From the NCBI GenBank assembly GCA_029251505.1, contig JAQXDG010000101.1, forward strand, positions 1 through 51,927: DNA of 51,927 bases, given 5' to 3'. This document shows, one piece after another, positions 39,123 through 47,705 of this stretch. The translations under genes were made by a program, and so were the position numbers. A model generated the notes under the pieces. That model saw nothing but the letters and a program-made list of their open reading frames with translations, ran no database searches and was not told the origin of the DNA. This DNA comes from Glaciecola sp. GTDB taxonomy: Bacteria; Pseudomonadota; Gammaproteobacteria; Enterobacterales; Alteromonadaceae. Position 1 is the stretch's first letter. Every line of letters begins with the position of its first letter.

Positions 39123-39139
39123 ATGCTATAATATGCCAT
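39123..39139. promoter_or_regulatory. Imperfect palindrome over the dusA -10 (Zur-box-like)
   Basis: ATGCTATAATATGCCAT has dyad symmetry in ATG..ATA / TAT..CAT and contains the likely -10 TATAAT (39127-39132). It resembles the gammaproteobacterial Zur operator ATGTTATAATATAACAT but departs from it in four positions. The assignment is tentative. Confidence 0.35.
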
Positions 39140-39176
39140 CGATTTTTTCTTCATAAATACAAGAGTTACCCTTATT

Positions 39177-40211
39177 TTGACCCCGAAAATCATAGACCGC
39201 CGCGTTTCCGTTGCACCAATGCTCGATTGGACAGACAAGCATTGCCGTTATTTTTTACGCCAGATTTCGCAGCACAGCCTTTTGTATACGGAAATGGTGA
39301 CAACAGGTGCAATTATTTTTGGCAAAGGGGATTACTTAGCCTATAACCATCAAGAACATCCGGTTGCGTTGCAATTAGGCGGGAGCGATCCGAGTGACAT
39401 GGCTCGCTGTACCGTGATGGCACAAGAATATGGTTATGACGAAGTTAATATCAATGTGGGTTGTCCATCTGATCGAGTTAAAAACGGTCGATTTGGTGCA
39501 TGTTTAATGGCCGAACCCACCATAGTCGCTGATTGTGTTAAATCGATGCAGGCCGAAGTGGATATTCCGGTGACCGTAAAATCACGGATTGGTATCGATG
39601 ATATGGATGAGTACGAAGATTTATCTCGTTTTATTGATACGGTTGCCAATGCAGGTTGTGATACGTTTATTGTGCATGCGCGTAAAGCGTGGTTACAAGG
39701 TTTAAGTCCCAAACAAAACCGTGAAGTGCCCCCCTTAATGTATGATCGCGTCTATCAACTTAAGCAAGAGTTTCCACATCTGCATATTAGTATTAATGGT
39801 GGGATCAAGACCCTTGCTGAGGCACAAATCCATCTTAACCATATTGATGGGGTGATGATAGGACGTGAAGCGTACGCCAATCCATATATATTAAGCGAAG
39901 TCGATGCGTTGATATATGGTGATAATGCGCCAGTATTAACCCGTGCTGAGATAGTGTCACGTATGCATGCGTATACGGTTGAGCAGTTAGCGAGTGAGAT
40001 CCAATATGGCCGAGGCAACAAAGTGTGGCATGTAGCACGGCATATGCTGGGATTATTTCAAGGTCAACCTGGTGGGCGAGTGTGGCGTCGTTATTTAAGC
40101 GAGAATGCGATTGGACAGAACACGTCACCTGATGTGCTATTCGATGCGCTAAATGCGGTAGTGGAAACCCAAGCCGCTTCACAAGCTTACCTTGATAGTA
40201 AAATTGACTAA
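39177..40211 (+). CDS. dusA: tRNA-dihydrouridine(20/20a) synthase
   Basis: FMN- and NADPH-dependent enzyme reducing U20/U20a of tRNA. SVAPMLDWTDKHCRYFLR and TEMVTTGAIIFGKGDYL match DusA nearly word for word. The catalytic Cys96 is in NVGCPSDRV, and IHARKAWLQGLSPKQNRE and SINGGI form the FMN site. The only in-frame start found is TTG 39177, with a weak ribosome site; an ATT one codon earlier would be better spaced, so the exact start is unsure. dusA is a known phage integration target, but no integrase or attachment duplication is present here. Confidence 0.95.
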   Translation: MTPKIIDRRVSVAPMLDWTDKHCRYFLRQISQHSLLYTEMVTTGAIIFGKGDYLAYNHQEHPVALQLGGSDPSDMARCTVMAQEYGYDEVNINVGCPSDRVKNGRFGACLMAEPTIVADCVKSMQAEVDIPVTVKSRIGIDDMDEYEDLSRFIDTVANAGCDTFIVHARKAWLQGLSPKQNREVPPLMYDRVYQLKQEFPHLHISINGGIKTLAEAQIHLNHIDGVMIGREAYANPYILSEVDALIYGDNAPVLTRAEIVSRMHAYTVEQLASEIQYGRGNKVWHVARHMLGLFQGQPGGRVWRRYLSENAIGQNTSPDVLFDALNAVVETQAASQAYLDSKID

Positions 40212-40215
40212 CGAA

Positions 40216-40254
40216 GTTGTTATTTTGACCAGATGGTGTGGTTAAAATAACAAC
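40216..40254 (+). other. Long stem-loop after dusA
   Basis: GTTGTTATTTT and AAAATAACAAC are an exact 11-bp inverted repeat; adding GACC / GGTT gives a 15-bp stem with one G-T pair and a nine-base loop. There is no T-run. It lies about 75-110 bases upstream of the sigma-54 promoter at 40327, the usual distance for an enhancer, and could be a dusA terminator or an activator site. Confidence 0.6.
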
Positions 40255-40326
40255 TCACTCAAATATCATTTTTTATACCAAATAAAAAATACAAGCAATT
40301 CAGTACATTAAGAAATATTTCAATAT

Positions 40327-40342
40327 TGGCACAACCTTAGCA
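40327..40342 (+). promoter_or_regulatory. Sigma-54 promoter of the small-protein bicistron
   Basis: TGGCACAACCTTAGCA has GG and GC at the required 12-base distance and differs from the consensus (TGGCACG-N4-TTGCW) in two positions. The surrounding ATATTGGCAC is shared with the pspA promoter at 41055. It lies 64 bases before the start codon. Confidence 0.7.
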
Positions 40343-40405
40343 ATAGTTATTACGACTTACACAATAACTGTTAAGCACAACTTAAAACCAATAGGAAATA
40401 TGATT

Positions 40406-40729
40406 ATGTTAACTTCTACTCTACTTGCCGCTTCGCTTGTTACTGCTGTTGCTATCCCAACTATGGGTAATACGACTAACCAAATCGTACCACTGACACA
40501 ATATGTTAATCACTTAGTTCAACAAACGGTAGTGATGACCAAACAAGAAATTAATATTGATGTGCAAACTATGGTACTGACCGCAACGCATAACTTTAGT
40601 TTACAAGGCGACACACCAGTACTGAACGCTAGAATTCAAATGCATGATATTGCTCAGCTCACCCTTGCGTTACCGGTAAAACAAGAAGAAGTGACCATTA
40701 TTATATCTGATAAAGCCACTGCTGAGTAA
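40406..40729 (+). CDS. Small putatively exported protein, unknown, sigma-54 controlled
   Basis: Not recognised. The N-terminus LTSTLLAASLVTAVAIPTMG is a hydrophobic stretch that could be a signal peptide or TM helix, although it lacks a positive start. The remainder (QYVNHLVQQTVVMTKQEINI, then alternating strands up to VTIIISDKATAE) is polar and beta-like. The ATG at 40406 has AGGA nine bases upstream; the ATG at 40400 is too close to it. It is 107 residues long. It is followed after six bases by a 50-residue TM protein, and both sit between a sigma-54 promoter and a terminator directly upstream of pspA, suggesting a membrane-stress role. Confidence 0.7.
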   Translation: MLTSTLLAASLVTAVAIPTMGNTTNQIVPLTQYVNHLVQQTVVMTKQEINIDVQTMVLTATHNFSLQGDTPVLNARIQMHDIAQLTLALPVKQEEVTIIISDKATAE

Positions 40730-40735
40730 TTGGTC

Positions 40736-40888
40736 ATGTTTTACTTAATGGATGTGATGTTACTGCTTGGCGCGCCAGTGCTGGCTTTTATATTCGGTGT
40801 TTTAGTGGTGATGGGGTGGCGTTTCCTCCCCAAACAACCCCTGTATTCATTACAGCATTACTTACTCAAACTAAGTCATGCACATTAA
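40736..40888 (+). CDS. 50-residue single-TM protein, unknown
   Basis: ATG 40736 to TAA 40886-40888. The sequence has a hydrophobic helix (LLLGAPVLAFIFGVLVVMGW) followed by a short basic, aromatic tail (RFLPKQPLYSLQHY...). It begins six bases after the exported-protein gene and ends right at a strong terminator, so it is the second gene of the same sigma-54 transcript. In size and topology it recalls small Psp proteins such as PspB, PspD or PspG, but I see no sequence motif that proves this. Confidence 0.6.
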   Translation: MFYLMDVMLLLGAPVLAFIFGVLVVMGWRFLPKQPLYSLQHYLLKLSHAH

Positions 40889-40919
40889 ACGGACTCACCT
40901 TAGATAGTCCGTTTTTTTT
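40887..40919 (+). terminator. Terminator of the small-protein bicistron
   Basis: ACGGACT / AGTCCGT stem with a ten-base loop followed by eight T. It insulates the bicistron from the pspA unit. Confidence 0.9.
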
Positions 40920-41054
40920 GTCTTCAATTCCATTCTACGCAATGGTGTGAAAAACACTAATACATGGTCTAAATGACTATTTCTGCACTTGAATTTTTTC
41001 CTTTGACCTTGGTGTTAAAAATTAAATAGCAATAAATTCAACAGCTTGCGATAT

Positions 41055-41070
41055 TGGCACGACCCTTGTA
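41055..41070 (+). promoter_or_regulatory. Sigma-54 promoter of pspA
   Basis: TGGCACGACCCTTGTA matches the sigma-54 consensus except for T in place of C in the -12 GC, with GG and the -12 G exactly 12 bases apart. It is 64 bases before the pspA ATG. pspA operons of relatives are driven by sigma-54 with PspF. Confidence 0.8.
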
Positions 41071-41133
41071 ACAGTCAACATATATCAATGCAATTACGCA
41101 GCGATATCCACCACAACATCGAAGGAGATGATT

Positions 41134-41826
41134 ATGGGTATGTTTACAAGAATGAATGACATCGTGCAATCTAATATCAATGCAATGTTGGATAAAGCCG
41201 AAGATCCACAAAAAGTGATGCGCTTGATTATTCAAGAGATGGAAGAAACGTTAGTTGAATTACGCACGATTTCTGCTCGCAACATTGCTGAGAAAAAACA
41301 ATTTACACGCAAAATTGCGCGCTTAGAGCAAGATGTGCAGCATTGGGCTGGAAAAGCGAAATTAGCTATTGAGCATAATAAAGAGACATTAGCGCGAGCA
41401 GCATTAGTGCAAAAGCAACAATGTGTTGAAGAGCAGCATGTTTTAGAACAGCAGTTGACAATCATCAGTGAAAATCTTGCTGCCTTAGAATCCGATGCAC
41501 AACGTTTAAATGCGAAATTGACTGAAGCACGTGCCAAGCAAAAAATTCTGAATACGCGTGAAGTCAGTAGTGCAACGCGTTTAAAAGCTAAAAATATGCA
41601 AGCGCAATATGACATTGACCATGCGATTGAAAAGTTTGAATCGTATGAGCGTAAGATTGAAGATTTAGAAGCACAAGTCGAAGCGTATGATGTGGTTAGC
41701 TCTGCGTCGGCTTTAGATCAGCAATTTGCGGCGTTAGAGCAAGATGACAGTATTGAGGCTGAACTGGCACAACTTAAAGCGAGCATGCAGGCCGCAGCGA
41801 CTAACAATACGCAGCATGTCGCCTAA
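41134..41826 (+). CDS. pspA: Phage shock protein A
   Basis: Peripheral membrane ESCRT-III-like protein that coats damaged inner membrane and inhibits PspF. An amphipathic N-terminus (MGMFTRMNDIVQSNINAMLDKAEDP) leads to a long coiled coil (KVMRLIIQEMEETLVELR through FESYERKIEDLEAQ). AAGGAG at 41122-41127 selects the ATG at 41134 over that at 41128. It is 230 residues long, slightly longer than the E. coli protein. The promoter is sigma-54 type. Confidence 0.95.
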   Translation: MGMFTRMNDIVQSNINAMLDKAEDPQKVMRLIIQEMEETLVELRTISARNIAEKKQFTRKIARLEQDVQHWAGKAKLAIEHNKETLARAALVQKQQCVEEQHVLEQQLTIISENLAALESDAQRLNAKLTEARAKQKILNTREVSSATRLKAKNMQAQYDIDHAIEKFESYERKIEDLEAQVEAYDVVSSASALDQQFAALEQDDSIEAELAQLKASMQAAATNNTQHVA

Positions 41827-41859
41827 TGGCGCATGTTAGCGTCGTTGTTTAGACTAATC

Positions 41860-41886
41860 TTTAACCTAACGTTTAACCTAACGTTT
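41860..41886 (+). repeat. Tandem 12-bp repeat between pspA and pspC
   Basis: TTTAACCTAACG occurs twice head to tail (41860-41871, 41872-41883) and continues with TTT. A second element, TTGAGCTT-AA-AAGCTTAA (41892-41909), forms an inverted repeat just before the pspC ribosome site. Confidence 0.75.
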
Positions 41887-41933
41887 CATACTTGAGCTTA
41901 AAAGCTTAACGACTAATTTCAAAGGAATTTATT

Positions 41934-42134
41934 ATGCGTGAATCATATCAACTAAACCGATTATATCGTGACGGCCGTCGTGCCATGGTGAGTGGCGTTT
42001 GTGCCGGGATTGCGAGACATTTTGATATCAATCCTAACTGGGTTCGCGGAGCGACGGCCATTGCATTTGTGATGGCGCCAGTGGCTGTAGCGCTCGCGTA
42101 TGTACTTGCCGTGTTGTTGTTAAAAACACGGTAA
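41934..42134 (+). CDS. pspC: Minimal PspC-domain protein
   Basis: The 66 residues contain the complete PspC core: LYRDGRRAMVSGVCAGIARHFDINPNWVRGATAI, then one hydrophobic helix. E. coli PspC is about twice as long, so the C-terminal part that contacts PspB is absent. AAGGAA precedes the ATG by seven bases. It follows pspA by 107 bases. No pspB, pspD or pspF is present nearby. It may signal to PspA alone or with unknown partners. Confidence 0.88.
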   Translation: MRESYQLNRLYRDGRRAMVSGVCAGIARHFDINPNWVRGATAIAFVMAPVAVALAYVLAVLLLKTR

Positions 42135-42210
42135 GCACTGCCTGCCCCTTTTTTAAGTAATAATAAGTCAGATATTTAATACTAAAGAAGCGCAACCCTG
42201 ACAAAAACCC

Positions 42211-42219
42211 TGTTATAAT
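42211..42219 (+). promoter_or_regulatory. Extended -10 promoter of the DUF2333 gene
   Basis: TGTTATAAT fits the extended -10 pattern TGnTATAAT, 38 bases before the start codon; no good -35. Confidence 0.5.
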
Positions 42220-42256
42220 TAGGCTACTTGAATTAGCAGTAGCAGAAAGGACAGCT

Positions 42257-43249
42257 ATGAACGATTATTTTTCTCCGAAACAAATCTTATCCACACTGGG
42301 TGGCTTGCTAGCAGTGTTATGGCTGCTTGGCTCATATTGGAGCTTTTCGCCTGATACGTTTTCTGTGAAAGCAAAAGTCGTAGAGTTTACCCAAGCGACT
42401 AATTTAAAGCCGGTTACTGGGGTCGCGACCACAACCGCAGTGATTAATGTGGGTGATATGTTGTTGCATAAACCCGGTGGTTACTTATCGAATGACATGT
42501 TACCGCCGTCAGTGTTACTGGATAATATGCCTGCATGGGAATTTGGCGCGTTAGAGATGTTGCGTGATATTACCTTATCTTTGCGTAAAGACTTTTCACG
42601 TTCGCAATCCCAATCAATTGAGAATGAATACTTAGTGAAAGCTCAACCTAATCTGAATATTGACAGTACCAATTGGATTTTGCCTTCAGCCGAATCTCAA
42701 TATCAAGAAGCCTTTGATTTGATCAAATTATACCGTGCAGATTTAGCGGATGTGAGTAAAGGCAATAGTCAATTTTATGCCCGTGCAGATAATCTTAGAG
42801 ATTGGATCAAAGAAGTCGAAAAACGTTTAGGCAGCATGTCTCAAAAATTATCAGCCAGTGTTGGCAGTGATATCCTTGATACTAATTTAGCGGGCGATCC
42901 TGCTGCGACTCAGTCCACCTATACGCCTGAACAACAACAAACTAAAACCAGCTGGTGGTTGTTAGATGATAATTTTTATCAAGCGCGCGGGATGTCTTGG
43001 GCATTAATTCATTTTTTAAAAGCGGTCGAGATTGATTTTGCGGATGTACTAGAAAAGAAAAACGCATTAGTCAGCTTACGCCAAATTATTCGCGAATTAG
43101 AAGCAACCCAAGAAACCGTGTTCAGCCCATTTATCTTAAATGGTAGTGGTTTTGGTATGGTAGCCAATCATTCACTGGTTATGGCGAACTATATTTCCCG
43201 CGCAAATGCAGCACTGATAGAACTTTCTGAATTATTAAACCAAGGATAA
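42257..43249 (+). CDS. DUF2333-family membrane-anchored protein
   Basis: One N-terminal TM helix (GGLLAVLWLLGSYWSF) is followed by a large periplasmic domain with the DUF2333 hallmarks VGDMLLHKPGGYLSNDMLPPSVLLDNMPAWEFGAL and RDITLSLRKDFSRSQSQS. The 330-residue length is complete. AAAGGA precedes the ATG. It is five bases upstream of the TIGR04219 barrel gene. The function is unknown. Confidence 0.87.
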   Translation: MNDYFSPKQILSTLGGLLAVLWLLGSYWSFSPDTFSVKAKVVEFTQATNLKPVTGVATTTAVINVGDMLLHKPGGYLSNDMLPPSVLLDNMPAWEFGALEMLRDITLSLRKDFSRSQSQSIENEYLVKAQPNLNIDSTNWILPSAESQYQEAFDLIKLYRADLADVSKGNSQFYARADNLRDWIKEVEKRLGSMSQKLSASVGSDILDTNLAGDPAATQSTYTPEQQQTKTSWWLLDDNFYQARGMSWALIHFLKAVEIDFADVLEKKNALVSLRQIIRELEATQETVFSPFILNGSGFGMVANHSLVMANYISRANAALIELSELLNQG

Positions 43250-43254
43250 ACAAC

Positions 43255-44019
43255 ATGAATCAACTTGCTAAACTCGGTAGTACAGTTTTAGCGTTAGGCC
43301 TACTAAGCTCTGCAACCGTCCAAGCAGATACACTATTAGGTGTATATGCCGGTGGACAAATGTGGGCAATGGAAACCGAAGGTGCATTCGCTACCAATAA
43401 CGACTTAGCAATATTTTCCTTTGATGATGAACGCAATAGCTCATTTTACATCGCCTTAGAACACTTTGTGCCGTTTGTCCCAAATGCAAAAGTGATACGT
43501 ACTTCGCTAGACACCAGTGGTGGTGGCGTGCTGTCCAATGACTTTAGTTTTGCTGGGCAAGATTATGCGATGAGTGCAGACTTAGGTACTGAATTTACCA
43601 TTACCACGACTGACTACATTTTATATTATGAAATTTTAGATAATGATGTGATCAGTATTGATTTAGGGATTAATGCCAAAAACATTGACGGTATCATCAC
43701 TGTCGTTGACCGCGATTCAGGCTCAGTCTCTGATGTTAGTTTTAACGGTTTTGTGCCAATGGCATATTCACGCGCCGAGTTAGGTTTACCATTCACTAAT
43801 TGGTCAATCTTTGCCGAAGGTAACTATTTATCGTTTAACGACCAAACCATCAGTGATGTGCAAGCTGCTATCGAGTATCGCGCGATTGACAGCCTTGCAC
43901 TTAACTTAAGTTTTCAACTCGGTTACCGTGCATTGAATATTGAGTTAGAAGACTTGGATAGTGTCTATACTGAACTCGATTTTAGTGGTGTGTTCGCAGG
44001 TGTTGAATTTCATTTCTAA
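43255..44019 (+). CDS. TIGR04219-family outer membrane beta-barrel protein
   Basis: Signal peptide (MNQLAKLGSTVLALGLLSSATVQA) and then a small barrel (LLGVYAGGQMW, FYIALEHFVPFVPNAKVIRT, DYILYYEILDN) ending in VEFHF with terminal Phe. It is 254 residues long. I recognise the family from the opening and the FVPFVPN region. Close linkage to the DUF2333 gene suggests a joint envelope role. The function is unknown. Confidence 0.88.
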   Translation: MNQLAKLGSTVLALGLLSSATVQADTLLGVYAGGQMWAMETEGAFATNNDLAIFSFDDERNSSFYIALEHFVPFVPNAKVIRTSLDTSGGGVLSNDFSFAGQDYAMSADLGTEFTITTTDYILYYEILDNDVISIDLGINAKNIDGIITVVDRDSGSVSDVSFNGFVPMAYSRAELGLPFTNWSIFAEGNYLSFNDQTISDVQAAIEYRAIDSLALNLSFQLGYRALNIELEDLDSVYTELDFSGVFAGVEFHF

Positions 44020-44047
44020 GTAAATTTGAGCCTTGCCTATTAATAAT

Positions 44048-44084
44048 AAGCCGACATAAATGATTCATTTACGTTGGCTTTTTT
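44048..44084 (+). terminator. Terminator after the TIGR04219 gene
   Basis: A near-perfect long stem, AAGCCGACATAAATGA with TCATTTACGTTGGCTT, followed by TTTT. It separates the barrel gene from cysJ. Confidence 0.85.
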
Positions 44085-44184
44085 CTGTTTAGTCCATTAA
44101 GTAATAAAAAAGCGCTATTTATTCTTTTATCTTCTTAGCAAGTTAACGTAGCCTTACCGTATTCTTGATGAGGTACCCTATATT

Positions 44185-45999
44185 ATGTCAAATAACAACA
44201 ATCTTGGTACGGGCGGATTGATCGACCCAAGCCAGTTAAACCAAATAACACAAGCTATCACTGGCTTAAATGCAAACCAACTTAATTGGATGAGTGGTTA
44301 TATGGCAGGCTTGGCCGCTGCGCAGGATCCTGCATTAGCAGCCCCTCAGCAAATCAGTGCCGTTGCCGCAGCTGAGCCAGCGGGTAATTTAACCATTATT
44401 TATGGCTCACAAACGGGTAACGCCAAGGGCATAGCGGTTGCTTATCAAGCTAAAGCATCGGCGGCCGGTATTCCTGCTACGGTTGTATCAATGGCTGACT
44501 ATAAGCCTCGTCAAATTAAAAATGAAACACATGTCGCTATTATTGTATCGACTCATGGTGAAGGTGAAGCACCTGATGATGCGGTTGAACTGCATGAATT
44601 CTTGGGTTCTAAAAAAGCGCCTAAATTACCAAACTTAAAATATGCAGTATTAGGTTTAGGTGATACCAGCTATGAGTTTTTCTGCCAAACAGCCAAAGAC
44701 TTTGATACGCGTTTAGCGACGTTAGGGGCGACAGCGGTGATTGAACGTGTAGATTGCGATGTCGATTATGATAGTGCTGCGGCGAAGTGGCAAGACGATA
44801 TCTTAGCCAAGATCAAAGATGATTTAACGGCTAAAACGGTACAAGTACCGGTTACCGCTGCTGCAAATACAGCCACTGTTGCGAGTATATATTCCAAGAA
44901 GAACCCATTTTCCGGTACTCTATTAGCGAGCCAAAAAATTACGGGTCGAGATTCAGTTAAGGATATTCGACACATCGAAATATCGTTAGAAGAGTCAGGG
45001 ATCCAATATCAAGCGGGAGACGCGTTAGGTGTGTACTTTTTAAATGACGCCGATATGGTTACACGAGTCATTGCAGCATATGGTTTAGATGCTAACGCCT
45101 CGGTCACTATTGGTGAACATACCTTATCTTTAGCGCACGCATTGACTGAAAAATGTGAATTGACATTATCTTATCCAACGTTTGTTAAAGCCCTGGCTGA
45201 CACCACGAATGATACAGGTCTTGTTGCGCTTCTAGCCGATAAAACGGCATTACGTGAATATTTAGTGCCACGTCAAATTGTCGATATCGCAATTGATTAT
45301 CCCGTTGCTATTACTGCGCAGCAGTTAGTAGATGCCTGTCGTCCATTAACCGCACGCTTGTATTCGATCGCATCGAGTCAAGCTGAAGTCGAAGATGAAG
45401 TACATTTAACCGTCGCGTTAGTCGAATATGACGCACACGGCTTTACGCATCAAGGTGGCGCATCGGGTTATTTATCAACCCGTTTAGAAGAAGGTGCGGC
45501 AGTGAAGGTTTATGTTGAAAGCAATGACAATTTCCGTTTACCGGCTGATCCAAACACGCCAGTTATTATGGTTGGCCCAGGTACAGGTATCGCTCCGTTC
45601 AGAGCATTTATGCAAGAGCGTGATGCTCAAGATGCACAAGGTAGTAACTGGTTGTTTTTTGGTAATCCTAATTTTACTCAAGATTTCTTATACCAAACCG
45701 AATGGCAAGGCTATGTTAAATCAGGCTTATTATCGAAAGTCAGCTTAGCGTTTTCGCGTGACCAAGCAGAGAAAGTGTATGTTCAACATCGTCTAGTCGA
45801 ACAAGGCGCAGAAGTCTATAAATGGCTAGAGCAAGGTGCACATTTTTATGTGTGTGGCGATGCTAATCATATGGCAAAAGATGTGGAACAAGCATTATTA
45901 ACTATCTATCAAACTCATGGTAAGCAAACGGCTGATGAAGCTAAAAAAAGCCTTCTTGCCTTACGCAAAGCAAAACGTTATCAAAAGGATGTCTACTAA
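44185..45999 (+). CDS. cysJ: Sulfite reductase flavoprotein alpha subunit
   Basis: Passes NADPH electrons via FAD and FMN to CysI. A short N-terminal region ([12 protein letters not shown]) precedes the flavodoxin-like FMN domain ([25 protein letters not shown]) and the ferredoxin-reductase-like part with RLYSIASSQ (FAD) and [16 protein letters not shown] and [15 protein letters not shown] (NADPH). It is 604 residues long. It is the first gene of cysJIH, with TAATG overlap to cysI. Confidence 0.96.
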   Translation: MSNNNNLGTGGLIDPSQLNQITQAITGLNANQLNWMSGYMAGLAAAQDPALAAPQQISAVAAAEPAGNLTIIYGSQTGNAKGIAVAYQAKASAAGIPATVVSMADYKPRQIKNETHVAIIVSTHGEGEAPDDAVELHEFLGSKKAPKLPNLKYAVLGLGDTSYEFFCQTAKDFDTRLATLGATAVIERVDCDVDYDSAAAKWQDDILAKIKDDLTAKTVQVPVTAAANTATVASIYSKKNPFSGTLLASQKITGRDSVKDIRHIEISLEESGIQYQAGDALGVYFLNDADMVTRVIAAYGLDANASVTIGEHTLSLAHALTEKCELTLSYPTFVKALADTTNDTGLVALLADKTALREYLVPRQIVDIAIDYPVAITAQQLVDACRPLTARLYSIASSQAEVEDEVHLTVALVEYDAHGFTHQGGASGYLSTRLEEGAAVKVYVESNDNFRLPADPNTPVIMVGPGTGIAPFRAFMQERDAQDAQGSNWLFFGNPNFTQDFLYQTEWQGYVKSGLLSKVSLAFSRDQAEKVYVQHRLVEQGAEVYKWLEQGAHFYVCGDANHMAKDVEQALLTIYQTHGKQTADEAKKSLLALRKAKRYQKDVY

Positions 46000-47705
46000 T
46001 GAGTGACAACAAAAAACTTATCGTTGAAGGCAAATTAGCCGTCAATGAACGCATTAAAGGTGAAAGCAATTTTCTGCGTGGCACCATTGCAAACGATCTA
46101 ACCGATGATATGACGGGTGGGTTCACTAGTGATAATTTCCAGTTGATACGTTTTCATGGCATGTATCAACAAGATGACCGAGATATTCGTGCTGAGCGCA
46201 TGAAGCAAAAATTAGAGCCTTTACACAATGTTATGTTGCGTGCGCGTTTACCGGGTGGTGTTATTTCACCAACACAATGGTTAGCGATTGATAAGTTTGC
46301 TGATGATTACACCATGTATGGTTCAATCCGGTTAACCACGCGTCAAACATTTCAGTTCCATGGAGTGCTAAAGCCGCATATGAAACTAATGCACCAAACG
46401 CTGAATGCAGTAGGTATCGATTCGATTGCAACAGCGGGTGATGTAAACCGAAATGTGCTTTGTACTTCAAATCCTGAAATATCGCATTTTCATCAAGAAG
46501 CCTATGCATGGGCAACTAAGATTTCAGAGCATTTATTACCTAAGACCCGCGCATATGCAGAAGTGTGGTTAGATGGTGAAAAAGTTGAGACAACCGATGT
46601 TGAGCCAATTTTAGGCTCTAATTATTTGCCGCGTAAATTTAAAACCACGGTTGTGATCCCACCACAAAATGACGTGGACGTGCATGCCAATGATTTAAAC
46701 TTTGTTGCGATTGAAGACAATGGCAAGTTGATTGGGTTTAACGTACTGGTTGGTGGTGGTTTAGCGATGACCCATGGTGATCATGCAACATTCCCACGCA
46801 AAGCAGATAACTTTGGTTTTATTGGTTTAGATGATACGTTGGCCATTGCTGAAGCGGTCGTCACGACGCAACGTGATTGGGGTAACCGTGTTAATCGTAA
46901 AAATGCCAAAACCAAATATACACTTGAACGAGTCGGCGTTGATACGTTTAGAGCTGAAGTTGAAAAACGTGCGAATGTGCAATTTTTAGCAGCCAAAGAG
47001 TTTGAATTTACCGGCCGTGGCGATCGCTATGGCTGGGTTGAAGGGGTTGATGGTCACTATCATTTAACCTGTTTTATTGAAAATGGTCGTATTCTAGATT
47101 ACCCAGGTAAAACACTTAAATCAGGTTGTAAAGCGATTGCTCAAATTCATTCAGGTGAATTCCGCATGACCGCAAACCAAAACTTAGTCATTGCCGGTGT
47201 AACGCCAGAATTAAAAGACCAGATCGATGCGCTTGCAAAAGCCAATGGTTTAATGCCATCAGTGAGCAATCAACGCAAAGACTCTATGGCATGTGTATCT
47301 TTACCCACTTGCCCATTAGCAATGGCTGAAGCCGAGCGTTATTTGCCGGATGCGGTCACTGAAATTGAAAGTATGTTGACTAAACATGGTATTCCTGATG
47401 AGAGTATTATTTATCGTGTTACGGGATGTCCGAATGGTTGTGGCCGTGCGATGTTGGCGGAAGTCGGCTTAGTCGGTAAAGGTCCGGGTAAATACAATCT
47501 ACATTTAGGCGGTAACAAAGCGGGTACACGTATCCCAAAAATGTACAAAGAAAACATCACCGACACTGAAATCATGTCTATTTTGGATGAGTTGATTGGT
47601 CAATGGGCACAAGAACGACTAGCCAATGAATGTTTTGGGGACTATGTGATCCGTGCAGGTGTTGTCGCTGAGGTAGTTGATCCGGCTAAGGATTTCTATG
47701 CCTAG
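45999..47705 (+). CDS. cysI: Sulfite reductase hemoprotein beta subunit
   Basis: Six-electron reduction of sulfite to sulfide on a siroheme/4Fe-4S centre. The cluster ligands are in [10 protein letters not shown] and [20 protein letters not shown] and GDVNRNV are the siroheme/anion-site blocks. It is 568 residues long. Its stop overlaps the cysH start by eight bases. Confidence 0.97.
   Translation: MSDNKKLIVEGKLAVNERIKGESNFLRGTIANDLTDDMTGGFTSDNFQLIRFHGMYQQDDRDIRAERMKQKLEPLHNVMLRARLPGGVISPTQWLAIDKFADDYTMYGSIRLTTRQTFQFHGVLKPHMKLMHQTLNAVGIDSIATAGDVNRNVLCTSNPEISHFHQEAYAWATKISEHLLPKTRAYAEVWLDGEKVETTDVEPILGSNYLPRKFKTTVVIPPQNDVDVHANDLNFVAIEDNGKLIGFNVLVGGGLAMTHGDHATFPRKADNFGFIGLDDTLAIAEAVVTTQRDWGNRVNRKNAKTKYTLERVGVDTFRAEVEKRANVQFLAAKEFEFTGRGDRYGWVEGVDGHYHLTCFIENGRILDYPGKTLKSGCKAIAQIHSGEFRMTANQNLVIAGVTPELKDQIDALAKANGLMPSVSNQRKDSMACVSLPTCPLAMAEAERYLPDAVTEIESMLTKHGIPDESIIYRVTGCPNGCGRAMLAEVGLVGKGPGKYNLHLGGNKAGTRIPKMYKENITDTEIMSILDELIGQWAQERLANECFGDYVIRAGVVAEVVDPAKDFYA

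Noticed and set aside
39177-40400. Prophage or genomic island integrated at dusA
   Set aside because: No integrase gene, no duplicated dusA end, and the following genes are chromosomal psp and sulfur genes.
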